Shown here: positions 32,930-42,722 of the stretch, one piece after another
How positions within the stretch are numbered: the first letter of the stretch is position 1
Layout of the letters: every line of letters starts with the position of its first letter
From: Bacillota bacterium
Lineage (GTDB): Bacteria; Bacillota_A; Clostridia; Lachnospirales; Lachnospiraceae
Assembly: GCA_023407175.1 (NCBI GenBank)
Contig: JAEYMU010000013.1
Location: 38,384 to 102,383 of the forward strand
Reading direction: 5' to 3'
Length of the DNA: 64,000 bases
Translations under genes and position numbers: made by a program
The notes under the pieces: generated by a model
What the model was told of the DNA's origin: nothing
Database searches by the model: none
The model's input: the letters and a program-made list of their open reading frames with translations, nothing else

Positions 32930-34414
32930 TTATTTTCTTCCGGCACCGCCGCCGCGACTGCTGCCTCCTCCGCCTGAGGATGCCCTTCCGCCACCGGAAG
33001 CATGCCCGGATGAGCTCGGCCCTGCACTGCCGCCGGAGGATCTTCCCGCACCACCGCCGCGGCTGACTCCGCCTCCTCCTGAAAAGCTTCCTCCCGAGGA
33101 GCTTCTTGATTCCCCTGAACTACTGCTGCCATGGGAGGAAGAACGTCCGGCTCCTCCCCCGCTGCCCCAGAAACTGCCTCCTGACGATCGTCCGGCTCCA
33201 TTATCATCATTATCATCGGAATATGAATTCCTTCCGCCGGAAAAACCGCCCCCCATATAGGGTCCGTTATCTCTCCAATGACGGCGCGGCATATAAATAT
33301 TTATATTTCTTGGCCTGTGCGGATTATAGGGTACACCATATTCCCGGTAATTTTTCATCCTGCTACGTTTTTTTAGTAATATGTATACAAAAATTAAAAA
33401 TACCGCGACCACAATAAGCGGCATAATTTGATTTATTTTCTCCGGTGTAATGGTCGGTCCTTCATCCTTCTCCTCCGGTGTTACCTCTGTATAATTGCCT
33501 TGGAACATAGTATAAAATTGATCTGCCGTATTTTTTGCTCCCGCGCTATAATCCTTGGCGGCAAAATCCGGTTCCAAAATATCATCCAGTATATTGCGCA
33601 ATACGTTCTCTGTTGCAAACTTTTCTGTTGTCTCTCCGGGCAGCAGCCAGTAATTATCATCCTCCTTGTATAAAACCAGAAGAGCGTCCCGGCTGCCCGC
33701 ATGCAACTCCTCAAAGGTATTGATTGCATCGTCCTGAAAATCCAGCCCGTCCCCACAGCTGTCCTTTGTAACGACATAGAACCCGGCATTATATATCTTC
33801 TTAAATTCCGTACTTTTCTGGTTAATATATTCCTGCGTATCATCGTTGATAATATCTGCATTGTCAAAGGTATACTGATCTGCCGTCTGGCTTGAAACTC
33901 CCGTCGGCTCTGCCGCATCCTCCCACTGTCCGCCCAGTTCCTTGATAAATGCTCCGTATATTTTTTCCGCCCCTGCACTATAATCCTTGGCGGCAAAGTC
34001 CGGCTCCAGATATTCTTGTAGGAGGCTGGATATCTTTCCACTGGACAGGGTATCCTCCAGGCCCTCACCCTGCATCGCCCAGTAATCATCATCGCCGATG
34101 GATAATAGTATCAAAATCCCATTATTTTTTTCCTCTGATCCAATGCCCCACTCATTAAAAAGCTCCAATGCATAGTTTTCCAAAGCTTCCCCATCCGTAA
34201 AGTCAACCGTTACGAGGACGACCTGCGCTCCTGTTTCCTCCTCCAGCCGGTTGCCGTATTCAATGATCTCTTCCTCCACATTTTCATCAATTACATCGGC
34301 AAAATCGTTTACATAGAATGCGTCCGTAGGCTGTAAGGTATCCGCCGTTGCAAAATGATAGGGCATTATACCAACAAAAACCATTACAAATAATATCATA
34401 CAAACCTTTTTCAT
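32930..34414 (-). CDS. membrane protein with two TPM domains and Gly/Ser-rich tail
   Basis: The 494-residue protein has a signal peptide (about 1-24) and two TPM domains (about 25-165 and 175-310), each with the YVNDFADVID / YTFDNADIIND-type opening. A transmembrane helix (about 325-345), a short basic segment, and a tail of about 100 residues of Gly and Ser ending in GGGAGRK follow. TPM domains occur in proteins involved in membrane-protein or photosystem repair; in bacteria they are regularly beside LemA, as here. The doubling of the domain is less usual. ATG at 34414 is supported by GGAGGT. Biochemical role unknown. Confidence 0.82.
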   Translation of the reverse strand: MKKVCMILFVMVFVGIMPYHFATADTLQPTDAFYVNDFADVIDENVEEEIIEYGNRLEEETGAQVVLVTVDFTDGEALENYALELFNEWGIGSEEKNNGILILLSIGDDDYWAMQGEGLEDTLSSGKISSLLQEYLEPDFAAKDYSAGAEKIYGAFIKELGGQWEDAAEPTGVSSQTADQYTFDNADIINDDTQEYINQKSTEFKKIYNAGFYVVTKDSCGDGLDFQDDAINTFEELHAGSRDALLVLYKEDDNYWLLPGETTEKFATENVLRNILDDILEPDFAAKDYSAGAKNTADQFYTMFQGNYTEVTPEEKDEGPTITPEKINQIMPLIVVAVFLIFVYILLKKRSRMKNYREYGVPYNPHRPRNINIYMPRRHWRDNGPYMGGGFSGGRNSYSDDNDDNGAGRSSGGSFWGSGGGAGRSSSHGSSSSGESRSSSGGSFSGGGGVSRGGGAGRSSGGSAGPSSSGHASGGGRASSGGGGSSRGGGAGRK

Positions 34415-34446
34415 AATTACCTCCCATTCCGCCGGTAATGGCACCT

Positions 34447-34995
34447 CTACTCAAATAATTCCAGTGACTTTACAAACACTATTTTGCTTAAAATATTTGC
34501 AGGAAACTGTTTTAAGCATTTATTAAAAATAATTGCCCCTTCGTTATAGGTGCTGTGGGCTATGATCAACTGTCTTGATTTTATATTTACTGCGGAGCTG
34601 TCCCGATAATACTGATCTCGTTCCTGCAGCTCAATATCACTCAATTCTTCATACAGGCTCATGGCAGCTTCTATCAGTTCCTCATTCCTTTGAAACTTGT
34701 CTGCAGGAGTAAGTGCACTTTCCAACAAGTCCTGTTTTTCTAATACTTCTGCTATTCTCTCATCCTCTTTATCCATATATCTGCCTGCGACAACAGTCAG
34801 GTTATGGCATTGGTCGGCTATGTATTCCAGGTCACTCTCTATCCCTTTCCCATTTGCTTCCTCACCATAATAAAATACATCCAATGCCTCCCTTCTCAAT
34901 TTCGTAAGAGAGGAATGTGCACCGAACAGGATAGATAATAATATGATAAAGCAGGTAATCCTGATTGCTATTTTCTTATTCCTGACATATTTCAT
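34447..34995 (-). CDS. LemA-family protein
   Basis: The 182-residue protein has one N-terminal transmembrane helix (about 11-28) and a helical bundle with the LemA features SALTPADKFQRNEEL and AHSTYNEGAIIFNKCLKQFPANIL. LemA proteins are thought to act in envelope processes but have no defined activity. It lies 32 nt upstream of the TPM-domain gene on the same strand, a conserved pairing. AAGGAAAGG precedes the ATG. Confidence 0.82.
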   Translation of the reverse strand: MKYVRNKKIAIRITCFIILLSILFGAHSSLTKLRREALDVFYYGEEANGKGIESDLEYIADQCHNLTVVAGRYMDKEDERIAEVLEKQDLLESALTPADKFQRNEELIEAAMSLYEELSDIELQERDQYYRDSSAVNIKSRQLIIAHSTYNEGAIIFNKCLKQFPANILSKIVFVKSLELFE

Positions 34996-35027
34996 ATCAA
35001 TTTCCTTTCCTTCCTACGTGCAGATAA

Positions 35028-35648
35028 TCAGTCTGCCAGATATTCGTCCTGACGAAGCATTTTCTCCATAACCTCTATATTTATGGAGGTTTCCATCACC
35101 TGATCCTTATATAAATCATCCAGCACCTTATGATAGGCTGTCACCAGTTCGCCCATAAAGCCTTCTATTTTTTCCATGCCGGCAGTATGATTTGTTCCGG
35201 CCCGGCCCTCACCTTCCAGTTCCTTATAATTATTAATCAGCTTTAATGTAGACGGCAAATAGTAAAGGAAAAATTGACTGATATGGACCATCTTATCAGG
35301 ATACTTTTTGATAACCTCTATAATCTGGTGGGCATCCTTTTCCAGACTTTCTATCTGGCTTCGGAGACTGTCATTCCATATTGCACTCCTTAGCAGCCTT
35401 ATCTTTTCCAAATGCTCTAAAGCCGTATTCAACAGCTCATCCGTATAAGAATCACCCGTATCAATGCCTGTTTTCTTAGTAAAGAAATTTACTATAACAA
35501 AAGCTACCGATACATATAGCATAATTGATAATATACAAACAATGGCATAGTCAGATAACCGATACAATGGGAAAAGAAACGCATATAGCAGCCACAAAAC
35601 TCCTATCGAATAAATTGGAATTACGGATTTACATTTTATTATCTTCAA
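35028..35648 (-). CDS. XpaC-like (5-bromo-4-chloroindolyl phosphate hydrolysis) protein
   Basis: The protein of about 206 residues has two N-terminal transmembrane helices and a helical cytoplasmic domain (ALEHLEKIRLLRSAIWND ... FFLYYLPSTLKLINNYKEL) typical of the XpaC family, often near TelA or LemA proteins. The family name comes from an old indicator assay, and the real activity is not known. TTG at 35648 is favoured because GGGGTGAG lies just upstream; a GTG at 35657 overlaps that site. It heads the XpaC-LemA-TPM-regulator operon. Confidence 0.75.
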   Translation of the reverse strand: MKIIKCKSVIPIYSIGVLWLLYAFLFPLYRLSDYAIVCILSIMLYVSVAFVIVNFFTKKTGIDTGDSYTDELLNTALEHLEKIRLLRSAIWNDSLRSQIESLEKDAHQIIEVIKKYPDKMVHISQFFLYYLPSTLKLINNYKELEGEGRAGTNHTAGMEKIEGFMGELVTAYHKVLDDLYKDQVMETSINIEVMEKMLRQDEYLAD

Positions 35649-35751
35649 GAATCTCACCCCATTATTTGTTATGAACTCGCATTTTACTACATTATAACAT
35701 CGGTAAAGATTATATCACAAGTTAAAATATGATAAGAACTCTCTAATCCTT

Positions 35752-36246
35752 CTAATCTGACAGGGACGGGCTGGCTGCGGTAATCTTCAGCTGTTTTTTA
35801 AAAATCAGTTGAAAAATGAACCGCACCAGGGGCCCAAGATAAAAAATCTGGAGAAAGAGGGCAAAGGGAAAATTAACAACAATCTTTGGCAGCCAGAGTA
35901 GCAGCCAGTCAGAGGTGAAGCCGTGATATAAGATTGTAACAAATAATGTCATGCAGGGACACATGATAAATGCGGTACAGCCCGCTCTGACAATAGCGAT
36001 CATTGTCTTTTTTGACGTCTTTACATCAATAATAAGTGGCAGCAAATGTCCGACCAGGGGGTTAGCCACCAGCCTCACGATCAAAAAAGCGGCAGCGGCC
36101 TCAGGCCACATATGCACCAGTGCCTGTAGAAAGCAGTCATAGGTCAAACCCTCCGCCAATGCGTGGTTGTAAAAGGTCATACAATAAACCATAAAGGTCA
36201 CCATAATCGCAGTAAAAACATAATCTTGTAATTTTGTACGTGGCAT
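35752..36246 (-). CDS. DUF2798-type integral membrane protein
   Basis: The 164-residue protein has four predicted helices and the repeated pattern FVFTAIMVTFMVYCMTFYN / AFIMCPCMTLFVTILYHG typical of DUF2798 proteins. Function unknown. The start at 36246 follows AAAGGAG; upstream ATGs in frame lie before that site. Its leader carries a complete intrinsic-terminator structure (36287-36333), so expression may depend on read-through. Confidence 0.7.
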   Translation of the reverse strand: MPRTKLQDYVFTAIMVTFMVYCMTFYNHALAEGLTYDCFLQALVHMWPEAAAAFLIVRLVANPLVGHLLPLIIDVKTSKKTMIAIVRAGCTAFIMCPCMTLFVTILYHGFTSDWLLLWLPKIVVNFPFALFLQIFYLGPLVRFIFQLIFKKQLKITAASPSLSD

Positions 36247-36286
36247 TTCAATACTCTCCTTTAAATAAAATATAATAAAATACAAA

Positions 36287-36343
36287 AAACGAGCAGTTGA
36301 AAACTGGATTTATGTTTTTCAACTACTCGTTTCGATTATTATA
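36287..36343 (-). promoter_or_regulatory. TATAAT box directly followed by a terminator hairpin in a leader
   Basis: On the minus strand TATAAT (36338-36343) is followed within about 5 nt by a 17-bp stem with one mismatch (AAACGAG...GTTGAAAA). A T-run TTTTTTG and then the DUF2798 ribosome binding site follow. The transcript would start with a terminator, either an attenuator or a very short RNA. Upstream to 36694 the sequence is very AT-rich with no gene recognised. Confidence 0.45.
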
Positions 36344-36694
36344 TCAAAAATTCCTGTTTTTTGTAATCGTATTATTTGCACAAAGTTTTTCATTAATTTT
36401 TCATTTTTAATCCACTTAAATTATACTAGTGCACTTTTATTCTCCTTTAATTTTAAATTAGTTTTCTAAACTACAATGAAATCGCTGGTCAATTTAATAT
36501 TATAGGCTTAAATCAACAAATATCAATCACATAATGTGACATATCCTCACGAAAAAGCGCAAATCAGTAGAAATATATAAGTATATACTTTATTATTTCA
36601 CTTTATGCTTGATTAAATAGGATTGATATGTTAAAATAACCATATAATAGTAACTTTTCAAAAATATTTTATGAAAAATGTAGAGGTTAAACGT

Positions 36695-38884
36695 ATGGTG
36701 ATGCAAAAGAAGGTAAAAGGAGTCAATGATTCTCGTATCTCCGAAAAAAAAGAGAAAAAAAGTAAAGTTAAAAAAGAAAGACCTTCCACCCACAGGGAGG
36801 CCCCATCCAAATTCCGCTTTCGTCCGCATATGCCGGGGGGCATCCGGACAAAGCTGATTTTATCCTTTCTGACATCGGTTATTTTTATTGTAATTCTTGG
36901 CTGGTCGGCATATTCCATTTCAGCCCGTGCCATTACCAACAGCTTTTCCTCCTCAACCGTCAGCCTGATCGCCTCCACTGCACAATATTATGAGATTATC
37001 GCCCAGAATGTACGGAGTAAGGCAGTAGAAATTGCCACTGACAATAGTATCTACAATTATTATAACGGTAATTATTCCGAGGATGCCGCCACCGAATTAA
37101 CGCAGGGCCTAGCCCATCTGACGGAGGATGAGGTTTTTTCAGATATCAAGAAGAAAATGACCACTACCCTCGCACTGAATACATACATTTCCGATATCAC
37201 CATGTTCACCGATTACGGGAATGCCATTGCTACCAGCAGCAGTTTCAAGGATACATCCCCCTATGAAGCCTTTAAGTCTGCCGAGGAAGCCGCGTCTCTT
37301 AGCAAGGACAGCTGGTGGGGGCTGCATTCCTATGTGGATTCCCAGCTTGGCATCAGCTCCTCAAAATACGCGCTTACCTATGTGAAACAATTCATTAATG
37401 ATTCAGGCAAGAAAAGCGGATACCTCTTTGTTGACATAAACATGAAAACCATTACGGAATCTCTTTCTTCCATGGCCCTTCCCGATGGCAGCATAGCCGC
37501 CTTTATTACCGCCGACGGACGTGAAATTACCGCTGAGGGTAATAGCAGCGAAGTATTGATTTTTGGAACAGAGCTATATAAAAAGGCTCTTGAACAGGAA
37601 GACAGCACCTGGAATACCACAACTAATTACCAGGGTAAGAAGAATTTATTCATCTGCTCCAAAATCGGCGATACTGGAGCCATCGTAGCCGCTCTTGTTC
37701 CCTATGCTTCCCTGGCCAGCCAGGCAAATGATATTAAGGGAGTTTCCGCAGTAATTATTTTACTTGCCATAATCCTTTCCACCGTCATCGGTATTCTGGT
37801 GGCTTCAGGAATTAGCCGAAATATCCGTGTTATGATTCAGGCCTTATCCAAGGCAGCGAAGGGAGATCTGACCGTATCCATCAACACCAGGCGCAGGGAT
37901 GAATTCCATACCCTGTTTGAAGGCATCAATCATATGATCACCAATATGAAGCACCTGATTACCAAGGCTTCCGATATCGGCGAGACGGTTATATCCTCCT
38001 CCTATAATGTATCGGTTAATTCGGACCTTCTCTTGGCTGCCGCCAGGGACATCTCCTTAGCCATCGGTGAAATCCAGAAGGGTATTATCCAACAGGCCTC
38101 CGATGCAGAAGAATGTCTAAGACAGACCGAAACTCTTACCAGCCAGATCAGCGTTGTCCACGAAAACTCCTCTGCAATTGAAGGAATTGCCGAAAAGACA
38201 AAGGAGGTTGTAACGAACGGTATTCTGGAGGTAAAACAGTTAAATAATGCGGCACAGGCCAATATTGGGATTACTCTGGATACGATACGCAATATCGAGG
38301 ATTTGGAAACGGAATCAAAGGAAATCAACGAGATTATTGCCGTTATCAATGATATTGCAGAGCAGACCAATCTCCTCTCCCTCAATGCTTCCATCGAAGC
38401 TGCAAGAGCAGGAGCTGCAGGCCGTGGTTTTTCCGTAGTAGCAGAGGAAATCCGCAAGCTCTCTGAGAAATCCGTGAACTCCTCCCAGGAGATCGAAAAA
38501 ATTGTAAACAAGATTTTTTCCAAGACTCAAACCAGTGCAAAAACCGTTATGAAGGCCGGAGATATCTCCAAAACTATGGAAGATCGATTGATAAAGGTAG
38601 TAGAGCTGTTTGACCATATCAATCTGATGGTAGATGATCTCGTAACCAGAATGAAGCACATTTTGGACGGTATCAATGACATCGATTCTGCCAAGAACGA
38701 CACCTTGAAGGCCATTGAAAGTATTTCCGCCATCTCCGAGGAAACCTCTGCCGCTTCCCAGGAAGTGGATGCCACCGCACATCAGCAGCTTGAGGCAGTG
38801 ACAAAAATGAATGGTGCCACAAAGGCTCTCTCCCAGGATTCCCAGGAATTAAAGGATGCAATTTCTCTATTTAAAACAAATTAG
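36695..38884 (+). CDS. methyl-accepting chemotaxis protein
   Basis: The 729-residue receptor has a long basic N-terminal cytoplasmic stretch (about 1-52), TM1 (about 53-75), an extracellular Cache-like sensor domain (about 76-348), TM2 (about 349-373), HAMP (about 374-428) and the signalling domain. The conserved hairpin tip [20 protein letters not shown] lies around 552-572. It relays ligand binding to CheA/CheW, implying a motile cell. ATG at 36695 is preceded by GAGGT; the upstream ATG at 36671 lacks a site. The ligand is unknown. The unusually long lysine-rich N-terminus is noteworthy. Confidence 0.9.
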   Translation: MVMQKKVKGVNDSRISEKKEKKSKVKKERPSTHREAPSKFRFRPHMPGGIRTKLILSFLTSVIFIVILGWSAYSISARAITNSFSSSTVSLIASTAQYYEIIAQNVRSKAVEIATDNSIYNYYNGNYSEDAATELTQGLAHLTEDEVFSDIKKKMTTTLALNTYISDITMFTDYGNAIATSSSFKDTSPYEAFKSAEEAASLSKDSWWGLHSYVDSQLGISSSKYALTYVKQFINDSGKKSGYLFVDINMKTITESLSSMALPDGSIAAFITADGREITAEGNSSEVLIFGTELYKKALEQEDSTWNTTTNYQGKKNLFICSKIGDTGAIVAALVPYASLASQANDIKGVSAVIILLAIILSTVIGILVASGISRNIRVMIQALSKAAKGDLTVSINTRRRDEFHTLFEGINHMITNMKHLITKASDIGETVISSSYNVSVNSDLLLAAARDISLAIGEIQKGIIQQASDAEECLRQTETLTSQISVVHENSSAIEGIAEKTKEVVTNGILEVKQLNNAAQANIGITLDTIRNIEDLETESKEINEIIAVINDIAEQTNLLSLNASIEAARAGAAGRGFSVVAEEIRKLSEKSVNSSQEIEKIVNKIFSKTQTSAKTVMKAGDISKTMEDRLIKVVELFDHINLMVDDLVTRMKHILDGINDIDSAKNDTLKAIESISAISEETSAASQEVDATAHQQLEAVTKMNGATKALSQDSQELKDAISLFKTN

Positions 38885-38923
38885 ATTCTGTCTGATCATA
38901 TTAAGTTATCCCTCCCTAATCGG

Positions 38924-38959
38924 AAAAAGCCTGCTCCCTTAATCAGGAGCAGGCTTTTT
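38924..38959 (+). terminator. bidirectional terminator after the chemoreceptor gene
   Basis: A perfect 14-bp stem (AAAAAGCCTGCTCC / GGAGCAGGCTTTTT) with an 8-nt loop between convergent genes. Confidence 0.9.
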
Positions 38960-39009
38960 CTATCAGCTTTTATCTATATTACAACAGCAATCCGGGTTCA
39001 TGCCCTTTT

Positions 39010-39510
39010 CTATAGTGCAAGATTTTTCAAGATAAAGTCTTCCATTTCCTCCTTGGGTATCCCCAACGAAATGGATAACTCCCCGTATAAATATTCCTGT
39101 GCATCATGAAGATATCTCATATCAATACTGCTGATTTTCTTTCCTTCCGTAAGTCGGTGCCGGTTATTTTGGTAAAAGGTCTTAATAATCCTGATCCACT
39201 CCCTGCAATCGTATTTCTTCATTGCCTCCTTATATTTCAGCTCCCGGAACTTGTCATTTGCCCCCTCAATTATTTCAATATTTGGTACATCCTGAATCAG
39301 CCTCAGTGCCTCTTCCTTTGTAATAACACCCCGTACAATAGGTTTCTCGTTATCCAGAGGTATATAAATAATGCTTCCCCTGGAATATACGGGCTGCAAG
39401 GTATAATATATTTTTGAGTTTTCCACTCCACGAATTTCGGGAGTTCCTATTTCAAGTATCCTGCATACGCCATTATTACCGTAAACAACATAATCATTTA
39501 CCTGAAACAT
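39010..39510 (-). CDS. CarD/CdnL-family RNA polymerase-binding regulator
   Basis: The 166-residue protein begins MFQVNDYVVYGNNGVCRI, the hallmark of the CarD N-terminal Tudor-like domain that binds the polymerase beta subunit. A helical C-terminal domain (about 65-166) with a SLGIPKEEMEDFI end follows. Family members stabilise or tune open complexes. ATG at 39510 lies 7 nt from GGAGG. It stands alone between terminator and kinase gene. Confidence 0.88.
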   Translation of the reverse strand: MFQVNDYVVYGNNGVCRILEIGTPEIRGVENSKIYYTLQPVYSRGSIIYIPLDNEKPIVRGVITKEEALRLIQDVPNIEIIEGANDKFRELKYKEAMKKYDCREWIRIIKTFYQNNRHRLTEGKKISSIDMRYLHDAQEYLYGELSISLGIPKEEMEDFILKNLAL

Positions 39511-39732
39511 TCTCAAGCCTCCTCGCTCCTGAAGAAATAATAGTTATGAGCCCAAGCCCTGCCATAAAATTCACATTGCAATGTCTTTCTATTTCTATTT
39601 TATCAAAGAAAAAAGGGTTTTGTCAGTGAATTTTTCGTCCCATTGAAAATTTTGTTAAATATTATGCATAGTCCAGGCATTATTTTTGTTTATTTTTATA
39701 ATGGGCTTCCTGTATGCTTTGGCTGATTTTCT

Positions 39733-41130
39733 TCAACAAAGAGTAAAGCCTATCTCGCAGCCGTTTTTGTGATCACTGCTGCAATAAATTTCTCCCCCAT
39801 GCTCATTGATGATGTATTTACAGATGGAAAGTCCCAGTCCGGAGCCGGGAATACTGGTGCTTCTGGATTTCTCCGCGCGGTAAAAGGTGTCAAAAACATA
39901 GGGGATATCCTCGTCGCTGATTCCGACTCCGTTATCCTTCACCTTAATTAAAACAAAGCCATCCTCCCGGTCCGTTATAATGCTGATTTGTCCACCCTGC
40001 TTATGACTGTACTTAATGCTGTTGTCCACCAGGTTATAGATAACCTCTGTAATTCTTCTCGGATCAATGGTAACCAGCGCATTTGAAAGCCTTGGTTCAT
40101 AGAAGAACTCCAGACCGTTCTGTCTCACATAAATTTCAATTTCCTTCATAAGCGGATGAAAATAATCATTAAAATAGATTTCCACCCGGTTAATCTCCAG
40201 CTTTCTTAGCTGAGCGCTGGAATACTCCAACAGCTCCTGTATCATACCGATTAACAGGTCTGTTTTTGAAATAATCGTATTGATGAAATCCTTCTGCTGC
40301 CGCTCATTTTTCGCAATATTGTCCCTTAGCCCCTCACCGTAGGCCTTGATGGTGGAGATCGGCGTCTTTAAATCATGGGAGATACAGGAGATCAACTCCT
40401 GCTGTGATTTCTTCAGCTCCTCCTCCCGGATCTGCTTTTGCTTTAATTCATCCCGCATCAGCTCAAAGGCATAGGATAACTCTCCGACCTCATTGTCATC
40501 CGCCCTTTTCCAGTAGGTCCTCAGCACCTCCAGATTATAGTTACCTGAAATGATCGCTCTGGCAGAAGCCGCAATTTCCCGAAGCGGTCCTATCACACGA
40601 TGGTTAAAGTAAAGAGTTCGAATAAGAAGTAAAACCATACTGATCAGAAAGCCTATTAGCAGAGGCAGAAAAATATATGCCGCCAGAGCCTTGTTCGTAT
40701 TGCGGTACACCTTACTTTCCGGCAATAAAAACACGGCAAAGCCCCAGGTAACATTATCCCTTTGAAGCACAAAGCTCTCCTTCACCTGGTCCGGATACTT
40801 TCCTGCAAAGCTTTTATCATATTGCAGCAGCTCCTGAACATTTACCGCTTCTCCCGGCTGATACCCAAACTCAGGCGTGCAGTAAAGTACTATTCCGGCC
40901 AGGTCAAAAACCAGATAGGGATATTGTCCCTTCTCATAAATCTCCTGCTCCAGCTCATTTTTTTGCTCACTGACCAGGATACGGGCATCATTGGAATAAT
41001 GGCTGAAATCCGTATTGGTATAGATACGAAAGCTGATTATGATTGATACGATAAAAACGGCTGCGATTGTTGCAGCCGTAATATTATTGTAAATGTGGAG
41101 CTTGTTCCTTCTATGAAGTTTTCTTTTCAT
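39733..41130 (-). CDS. sensor histidine kinase of the FtsX-type ABC operon
   Basis: The 465-residue kinase has TM1 (about 17-37), an extracytoplasmic domain (about 38-150), TM2 (about 151-173), HAMP (about 174-235), phosphoacceptor His252 in ISCISHDLKTPISTIKAYG, and an ATPase domain (NLVDNSIKYS, DNGVGIS, GSGLGLSI). ATG at 41130 lies 10 nt after the response-regulator stop with AGGTGGGG upstream; the longer frame would overlap the regulator. It is the last of four genes with the exporter. Confidence 0.92.
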   Translation of the reverse strand: MKRKLHRRNKLHIYNNITAATIAAVFIVSIIISFRIYTNTDFSHYSNDARILVSEQKNELEQEIYEKGQYPYLVFDLAGIVLYCTPEFGYQPGEAVNVQELLQYDKSFAGKYPDQVKESFVLQRDNVTWGFAVFLLPESKVYRNTNKALAAYIFLPLLIGFLISMVLLLIRTLYFNHRVIGPLREIAASARAIISGNYNLEVLRTYWKRADDNEVGELSYAFELMRDELKQKQIREEELKKSQQELISCISHDLKTPISTIKAYGEGLRDNIAKNERQQKDFINTIISKTDLLIGMIQELLEYSSAQLRKLEINRVEIYFNDYFHPLMKEIEIYVRQNGLEFFYEPRLSNALVTIDPRRITEVIYNLVDNSIKYSHKQGGQISIITDREDGFVLIKVKDNGVGISDEDIPYVFDTFYRAEKSRSTSIPGSGLGLSICKYIINEHGGEIYCSSDHKNGCEIGFTLC

Positions 41131-41140
41131 AAGCCCCACC

Positions 41141-41848
41141 TTATCCTTTGGATTTTGCAGTGTCCATAGCAAGCTTGTAGCCCACGCCCCAGATTGTCTT
41201 TATGTAATCCAGCTGATACCGGTTTAATTTTTCTCGAAGACGCTTGATATAAACTGTGACACTGTTGTCATCACTGCAATTGTGATAGCCCCAGACCCCG
41301 CTATAAATCTGTTCCTTTGTAAATACCTGATTCGGGTATTGTGCAAAATAATACAGGATTTCAAATTCCTTCGTAGTCAGGGCCAGGTCCTCTTCCCGTA
41401 CCGTCGCGGTATAGGAGGTCTTATTCAACAGCAGCTCCCCCAGCCTGATTTCCTCCCTGGACACTCCCGGATTATTTGACATCTGCTCATACCTTCTTAG
41501 ATTTGCCTTTACCCTGGCTACAAGCTCAATTGGACTGTAGGGCTTTGTCACATAATCATCCGCTCCGATGCCAAGGGCGATAACCTTATCCATCTCCCCG
41601 CTTTTGGCGGAAATCATAATAATGGGAATATTGCTTGCCTTACGGATTTCCCGGCAGACGCAGATACCATCCTTTACCGGCAGCATAATATCCAGCAGCA
41701 CCAGGCTTGGCTGCTCTGTCTGAAATACTGCAAGCCCCTCGGCACCGTCATTTGCAATCACCGGTGTAAAGCCCTCCACCTCAAGATAGGCTCCAAGAAT
41801 ATCTGCCAGCTCCTTTTCATCCTCTATGATTAATATTTTCTGTTTCAT
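41141..41848 (-). CDS. OmpR-family response regulator of the FtsX-type ABC operon
   Basis: The 235-residue protein has a receiver with Asp53 (LVLLDIMLPV), switch residues ISAKS and DDYVTKPYS, and a winged helix (LTTKEFEILYYFA ... VTVYIKRLREKL). GGGGGC precedes the ATG. It lies about 100 nt after the ATPase gene, separated by a hairpin without a T-run, so it is likely in the same operon as the ABC exporter and controls it. Confidence 0.92.
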   Translation of the reverse strand: MKQKILIIEDEKELADILGAYLEVEGFTPVIANDGAEGLAVFQTEQPSLVLLDIMLPVKDGICVCREIRKASNIPIIMISAKSGEMDKVIALGIGADDYVTKPYSPIELVARVKANLRRYEQMSNNPGVSREEIRLGELLLNKTSYTATVREEDLALTTKEFEILYYFAQYPNQVFTKEQIYSGVWGYHNCSDDNSVTVYIKRLREKLNRYQLDYIKTIWGVGYKLAMDTAKSKG

Positions 41849-41914
41849 AAGCTGCCCCCAATATTATCATTTCCTTGATTATAACCTTAATATTCGTAAT
41901 TTACAATCCTTTGA

Positions 41915-41950
41915 CCCTGGCGCATCTGAAAGTTTCCAGATGCACCGGGG
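41915..41950 (-). other. intercistronic hairpin between exporter and regulator genes
   Basis: GCATCTG / CAGATGC with outer CCCTGG / CCGGGG pairing and no T-run afterwards; probably modulates read-through or mRNA stability. Confidence 0.5.
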
Positions 41951-41951
41951 A

Positions 41952-42710
41952 TTACCAGCCCTTTTCCTTCAGATATTGATATAGGGTTTCTTCCCTCTCC
42001 TCACTAATCTCTGCCTGATATTCCTTCCACCTGATATCCCCGTCGATGCGTCCATCCCTAAGGTAGAGAATCCGATTTCCTCGAATCGCCGCCTTCAAAT
42101 CATGTGTCACCATAACAATGGACTGCCCCTCCTTATGAAGGTCCGTAAGAATATCCAGTACACTCTCACCCTGGGAAGAATTCAGAGCGCCGGTTGGCTC
42201 GTCGGCAAAAAGCACCTGAGGGTTATTAATAAGTGCCCGGCAAATGGCAGCTCTTTGCTTCTGTCCCCCGGACAATTGACCCGGAAATTTTCTTCGCTGG
42301 GAGGTCAGCTCCATTCTGTCAAGTAAATCACCGATTTTTTCTTCTATTCCGGTGCGGCTGACCCTTGTCTTATACGTAGGACTTAATATGTTCTCGTAGA
42401 CGGTAAGATTGGGAATCAGATGAATTCCCTGAAATATAAAGCCCAGCTTTTCCTTGCGCAGCTGTGCGATTTTTCTTCCCTTCAGGCCGGCAATATTCCT
42501 GTCTTCAAAATAAACCTTTCCTGTTGTAACCTCATCCATTCCGCTGAGTGCATACAAAAGTGTCGATTTTCCCGACCCTGAGCTACCCATGATTACAGTA
42601 AAATCCCCCTTATAGATTTCCAAATCCATATTCTTAATTACATTATTCACTTCTCCGTCACTGACAAAGCTTTTACACATCAATTCCGTTCTTATAATTA
42701 TTTCCTTCAT
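41952..42710 (-). CDS. ABC exporter ATPase, LolD/MacB-like
   Basis: The 252-residue ATPase has Walker A GSSGSGKST, signature QLSGGQKQRAAICRAL, Walker B VLFADEPTGALNS and the switch His in VMVTHDLKAA. It fits the class that works with FtsX-like permeases, and the 12-nt gap to the permease gene confirms the pairing. It would power mechanotransmission for peptide or lipid handling rather than classical import. GGAGGGG precedes the ATG. Confidence 0.93.
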   Translation of the reverse strand: MKEIIIRTELMCKSFVSDGEVNNVIKNMDLEIYKGDFTVIMGSSGSGKSTLLYALSGMDEVTTGKVYFEDRNIAGLKGRKIAQLRKEKLGFIFQGIHLIPNLTVYENILSPTYKTRVSRTGIEEKIGDLLDRMELTSQRRKFPGQLSGGQKQRAAICRALINNPQVLFADEPTGALNSSQGESVLDILTDLHKEGQSIVMVTHDLKAAIRGNRILYLRDGRIDGDIRWKEYQAEISEEREETLYQYLKEKGW

Positions 42711-42722
42711 GACATTCCCCTC

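Noticed and set aside
32920..33216. Ala/Glu/Pro-rich 98-codon frame on the minus strand
   Set aside because: It is a frame-shifted reading of the Gly/Ser-rich tail of the TPM-domain gene.
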